Assembly: GCF_014256275.1 (NCBI RefSeq)
Contig: NZ_JACCFE010000002.1
Location: forward strand, 1,054,001-1,118,000
DNA length: 64,000 nt
Direction: 5' to 3'
Source of the DNA: Rhodococcus sp. 4CII
GTDB taxonomy: Bacteria > Actinomycetota > Actinomycetes > Mycobacteriales > Mycobacteriaceae
A program made the translations under genes and the position numbers. The notes beneath the pieces were generated by a model that saw nothing but the letters and a program-made list of their open reading frames with translations, had not been told where the DNA came from and ran no database searches. Every line of letters starts with the position of its first letter. The stretch's first letter is position 1. Of this stretch, positions 62,901-64,000 are shown one piece after another.

Positions 62901-64000
62901 CCCGGGTGAGCCGGGAGCGGAGAATGTCGTGGCGTGCCAGGATCGCATCCACCGTGTCCGCCAACTGATCTCGGGTCACAGCGGGTGGGGTGGTCAGCAG
63001 AACGGCCTGCGAGAATTTGTCGAAGGTTCCTGCCGTCTCCACCAGCCAGTGTGCGATCGGGGTGAGCGGCATCGTGCCGACCCCGCCGCCCGGCAACTCC
63101 TCGAGCTTCACCGAGTCGACCTCGGTGGCCCACGCGGCCACGTCGGCCAGCGCGGCGACGGTCTTGCGTTCGAAGACGTCTCGCGCCGTGAACAGCACCC
63201 CGGCGTTCTTCGCCCGGGTCGTCAGCTGGATGGACACGATGCTGTCGCCACCGAGGGCGAAGAACGAGTCGTCGACGCTGACGCGGTCGACACCGAGGAC
63301 CTGTGCGAAGACGTCCGCGATGGCCTTCTCCATCGGCGTGGACGGCGCGGTGTACTCGCCGGCGGCCGACACGAACTGCGGCTCGGGAAGGGCCTTGCGG
63401 TCGAGCTTGCCGGCGGGTGTCAGCGGCACCGAGTCGATGGCCATGATCGACGACGGCACCATGTACCCGGGCAGGGTCTCGGAGACGAACGCCGACAATT
63501 CGGCGACGTCGATGGACGCGCCCGCTGCGGGCATCACGTACGACACCAGGACGGTCTGCCCGGTCTGCTCACGGTGATGGCCGAGCGTGACCGCGAAGTC
63601 GACGCTCGGGTGCCTGCCGAGTTCGGCGTCGATCTCGCCGAGTTCGATGCGGAACCCGCGGACCTTCACCTGGAAGTCGCTGCGGCCGACGTAGTCGAGG
63701 ACGAGTTCCCCCGTCTCGCCGTCGTGCACCCAGCGCACCACGTCGCCGGTGCGATAGAGCCGCTCACCGGAACCATCGAACGGGTTGGCGACGAATCGTT
63801 CCGCCGTCAGTGCGAACCGGTTGTGGTAGCCGCGGGCCACACTCGGTCCCGCGACGTACAGCTCACCCGCGACACCCACCGGGACGGGAGTGAGCCGGGA
63901 GTCGAGCACGACCACGTCGACGCCCCGGGTGGGACCGCCGATGGTGACGGGTCGATCCGCCTTCATCGGGTTGCTCGACGTGCTCCAGATCGTGGCCTCG
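56998..64000 (-). CDS. Nonribosomal peptide synthetase, C-terminal part (A-T-E-C-A-T-E)
   Basis: At least 2333 residues; the frame runs off the window inside an adenylation domain (first readable EATIWSTSSNP). Visible order, numbered from the edge: partial A (1-205), T with Ser253 (LGGDSIVS), E (about 300-775, HHLVVDGVSW at 448), C (about 790-1235, HHILLDGWS at 948), A (about 1237-1765, YTSGSTGRPKG at 1415), T with Ser1806, E (about 1854-2333, HHLVIDSVSW at 1999). Both E domains carry EGHGREESTVPGADLSRTVG, so two D-residues are expected. The second A code reads D-A-W-Q-F-G-L-I-N. No thioesterase or reductase follows; the chain must pass to another synthetase. Convergent with the pap operon. 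Confidence 0.95.
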   Translation of the reverse strand, partial: EATIWSTSSNPMKADRPVTIGGPTRGVDVVVLDSRLTPVPVGVAGELYVAGPSVARGYHNRFALTAERFVANPFDGSGERLYRTGDVVRWVHDGETGELVLDYVGRSDFQVKVRGFRIELGEIDAELGRHPSVDFAVTLGHHREQTGQTVLVSYVMPAAGASIDVAELSAFVSETLPGYMVPSSIMAIDSVPLTPAGKLDRKALPEPQFVSAAGEYTAPSTPMEKAIADVFAQVLGVDRVSVDDSFFALGGDSIVSIQLTTRAKNAGVLFTARDVFERKTVAALADVAAWATEVDSVKLEELPGGGVGTMPLTPIAHWLVETAGTFDKFSQAVLLTTPPAVTRDQLADTVDAILARHDILRSRLTRDGDDWSFQALSARKALDADDLIEQIEFTDKPGTDEFERLARAALDRAADRLDPASGRMTQFVWFAPAESLPGQSGRLLVLAHHLVVDGVSWRVLLPDFATAGSQIMAGQPAQLEPVGSSVRAWAHGLVEEAKSPHRVAELDFWREMIAGTDPLIGRRAFDPERDVIARTDRLSMTFSTQVTQALLTTIPQSVNGGVNDGLLAALALAVSRWRELRGGTADRSVLINLEGHGREESTVPGADLSRTVGWFTSLYPVRLDVSRADLADAFDGGTSAGAALKAVKEQLLAVPDKGIGYGLLRYLNDETAPALASLPTPQIGFNYLGRAGSVDLPAEIRDLGWIPDSDSGEFGGAMDDEMVAPAVLSINAVTSETASGPQIEAKIAFATDILDEADVWEFAELWHAAATALAEHASGPKSGGLTPSDVPLVTVTQDDLEALERRYRGATDVWPLAPLQSGMFFHSVLAEDAVDVYTAQVVLDFQGVVDTGRLRGAAEALIARHANLRTAFVPDDSGTAVQVVVDHVALPWEELDLSALSEADREARISSVLSEHRSARFDMGRPPLMRFLLIRTGESSYRFSISNHHILLDGWSMPLLMKDLLVLYATRGDASVLPRVRGYRDFLAWLSERDTDASRSAWAHALAGLDGPTVLAPAPSGEDRPEPAEFAVHLGEVVSENLARIARDRGLTMNTIVQAAWGLLLARMTASGDVVFGATVSGRPPEVAGIESMVGLFINTIPIRVRIDPRETLLGLLERLQAEQSALFDHHHIGLPEIQQVAGIGGLFDTLTVFESYPVDRAGLTEDSDIDGLRVAGVQISDASHYPLSLLAQSDSELQLVLKYLPDVFGADTVERFGSRLTRILQTIAAGSSTLVGDLDLLTADERNLVLSRWNDSGHEVTDESVVSMLGAQVARSPHATAVVADHVRLTYAEFDARVNRLARHLIALGVGPDSVVGIAMRRSLDMVVSLYAVHAAGGAYVPIDPEHPADRTSYVVDSAAPTCVLSSADDIANLDVDVPVYLVEDFDLSEYGDGPVEDAERLGDLRPDNLAYALYTSGSTGRPKGVAIPHSALANQLAWMRDVYGIGAQDVVLQKTPFTFDASVWELFLPLVVGGTLVIATPDGHRDPEYMAATVGTESVTVIQFVPSVLTMFLDAATADGCGSLRLVFAGGEPLPQSAAERVAGLGSAELVNLYGPTEVTINSTAHVVERSGTGAIAPIGAPAWNTRAYVLDAHLNPAPVGVPGELYLDGAQLARGYVNSAALSADRFVANPFGGSGVRMYRTGDLVRWNEHGGLEFVGRTDFQVKVRGLRIELGEVEEAFVRHADVAQAAVIVHDSEVGARLVAYVVPRPDAALDTAALTEFVAESLPDYMLPDSVMVLGALPLGTSGKLDRRALPVPDFASAAEFRAPRTDTERALATVFAELLGRDGVGIDDSFFELGGDSIVSIQLVARARSAGIHFTARDVFERRTVAELAAVADSGASAAAVLQEYEGGGVGTVPLTPVARKMVERGGDFDRFVMPLLLTLPAGIDRAQVIATITAVVDRHDVLRSALVTDGSEDALEIAPVGSVDIDATVQRVEIAAGDQPGTPEFDAVASAAFDAALDRLDPRAGSMLQFVWFDPAEADRRGRLLVVPHHLVIDSVSWRILVPDFATAGAQVAAGASPSLEPVGTSLRRWTDGLLEAAATPERVAELGVWEHMLTGPDPLLGSRELDLRTDLVDTLERTRVDVPAAVTEALLGGTPGALDGEIGDVLATALALAVAAWRRDRGVEASSTVVTLEGHGREESTVPGADLSRTVGWFTTMYPARLDLGGVDIADAMNGGVGAADAVRAVRDQLGAIPDRGIGYGLLRYLNPDTSAVMRQWPEPQIVFNYIGRVSAAEVPEAVRGLDWLPDFESPISGGFEKSAMPAQAVLDIQSVISETEEGLQLSAFMSFPPGILTTPEVDRFGQFWVAALSALVAQAEERSER

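Noticed and set aside
56998..64000. A chloramphenicol or corynecin-type pathway.
   Set aside because: The pap genes and CmlI-like oxygenase fit, but the NRPS is multimodular with epimerisation domains and lacks a visible reductase, and no beta-hydroxylase is in the window.

Overview
The window is about 64 kb of high-GC actinobacterial DNA. Gene content and order point to Mycobacteriales, most likely Rhodococcus or a close relative: an ESX-4 type VII secretion locus next to truA-rplQ-rpoA, a LID-less adenylate kinase, an mce operon with a fadD5-like gene, and many GTG/TTG starts with 4-bp ATGA/GTGA overlaps. The species assignment is inference from gene order and family content only.

Layout. 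(1) 1-11.4 kb: ESX-4 locus, with an Rv3446c-like gene (cut by the window edge), eccC, eccD, mycP, eccB and eccE. (2) 11.4-30 kb: an FMN reductase, truA, then the ribosomal protein, rpoA and secY-adk-map genes from rpsJ to rplQ, nearly all on the minus strand and interrupted only by a plus-strand dtd. The longest gaps inside this block hold strong inverted repeats. A 466-bp leader precedes rpsJ. (3) 30.5-33.9 kb: a DUF4442 protein and a DrrABC-type ABC exporter, both apparently leaderless. (4) 33.9-46.8 kb: a fadD5-yrbEAB-mceABCDEF operon whose mceE carries a frameshift, an enoyl-CoA hydratase, a nitronate monooxygenase-like gene with an internal in-frame deletion, and a tandem TetR (Mce3R-like) regulator. 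One motif recurs at the promoters of this region. (5) 46.8-52.3 kb: an MpaB-family oxygenase, an aldehyde dehydrogenase, an acyl-CoA dehydrogenase, a GntR/FCD regulator and a secreted lipase. (6) 52.5-64 kb: part of a biosynthetic gene cluster.

The most interesting system is the last one. Four translationally coupled plus-strand genes encode a chorismate mutase-like PapB, a fused aminodeoxychorismate synthase PapA (PIKGT lysine present, amidotransferase Cys/His/Glu present), a prephenate dehydrogenase-like PapC, and an AurF/CmlI-type diiron arylamine N-oxygenase in which all seven metal ligands can be seen. They face a large NRPS (at least 2333 residues, start outside the window) with visible order A-T-E-C-A-T-E and no thioesterase. 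Together they suggest de novo synthesis of 4-aminophenylalanine, its N-oxidation (probably to a nitro- or hydroxylamino-arene) and incorporation into a nonribosomal peptide. The product is not known to me.

Smaller observations with regulatory weight are the TGCGAATTTC-N-GTTAAC motif shared by the fadD5-mce promoter and the nitronate monooxygenase promoter, with a degenerate third copy at the tetR promoter; a three-segment mutually exclusive hairpin between rpsD and rpoA; a ribosome-binding-site-masking inverted repeat between eccB and eccE; and a palindrome and short leader ORF upstream of rpsJ.
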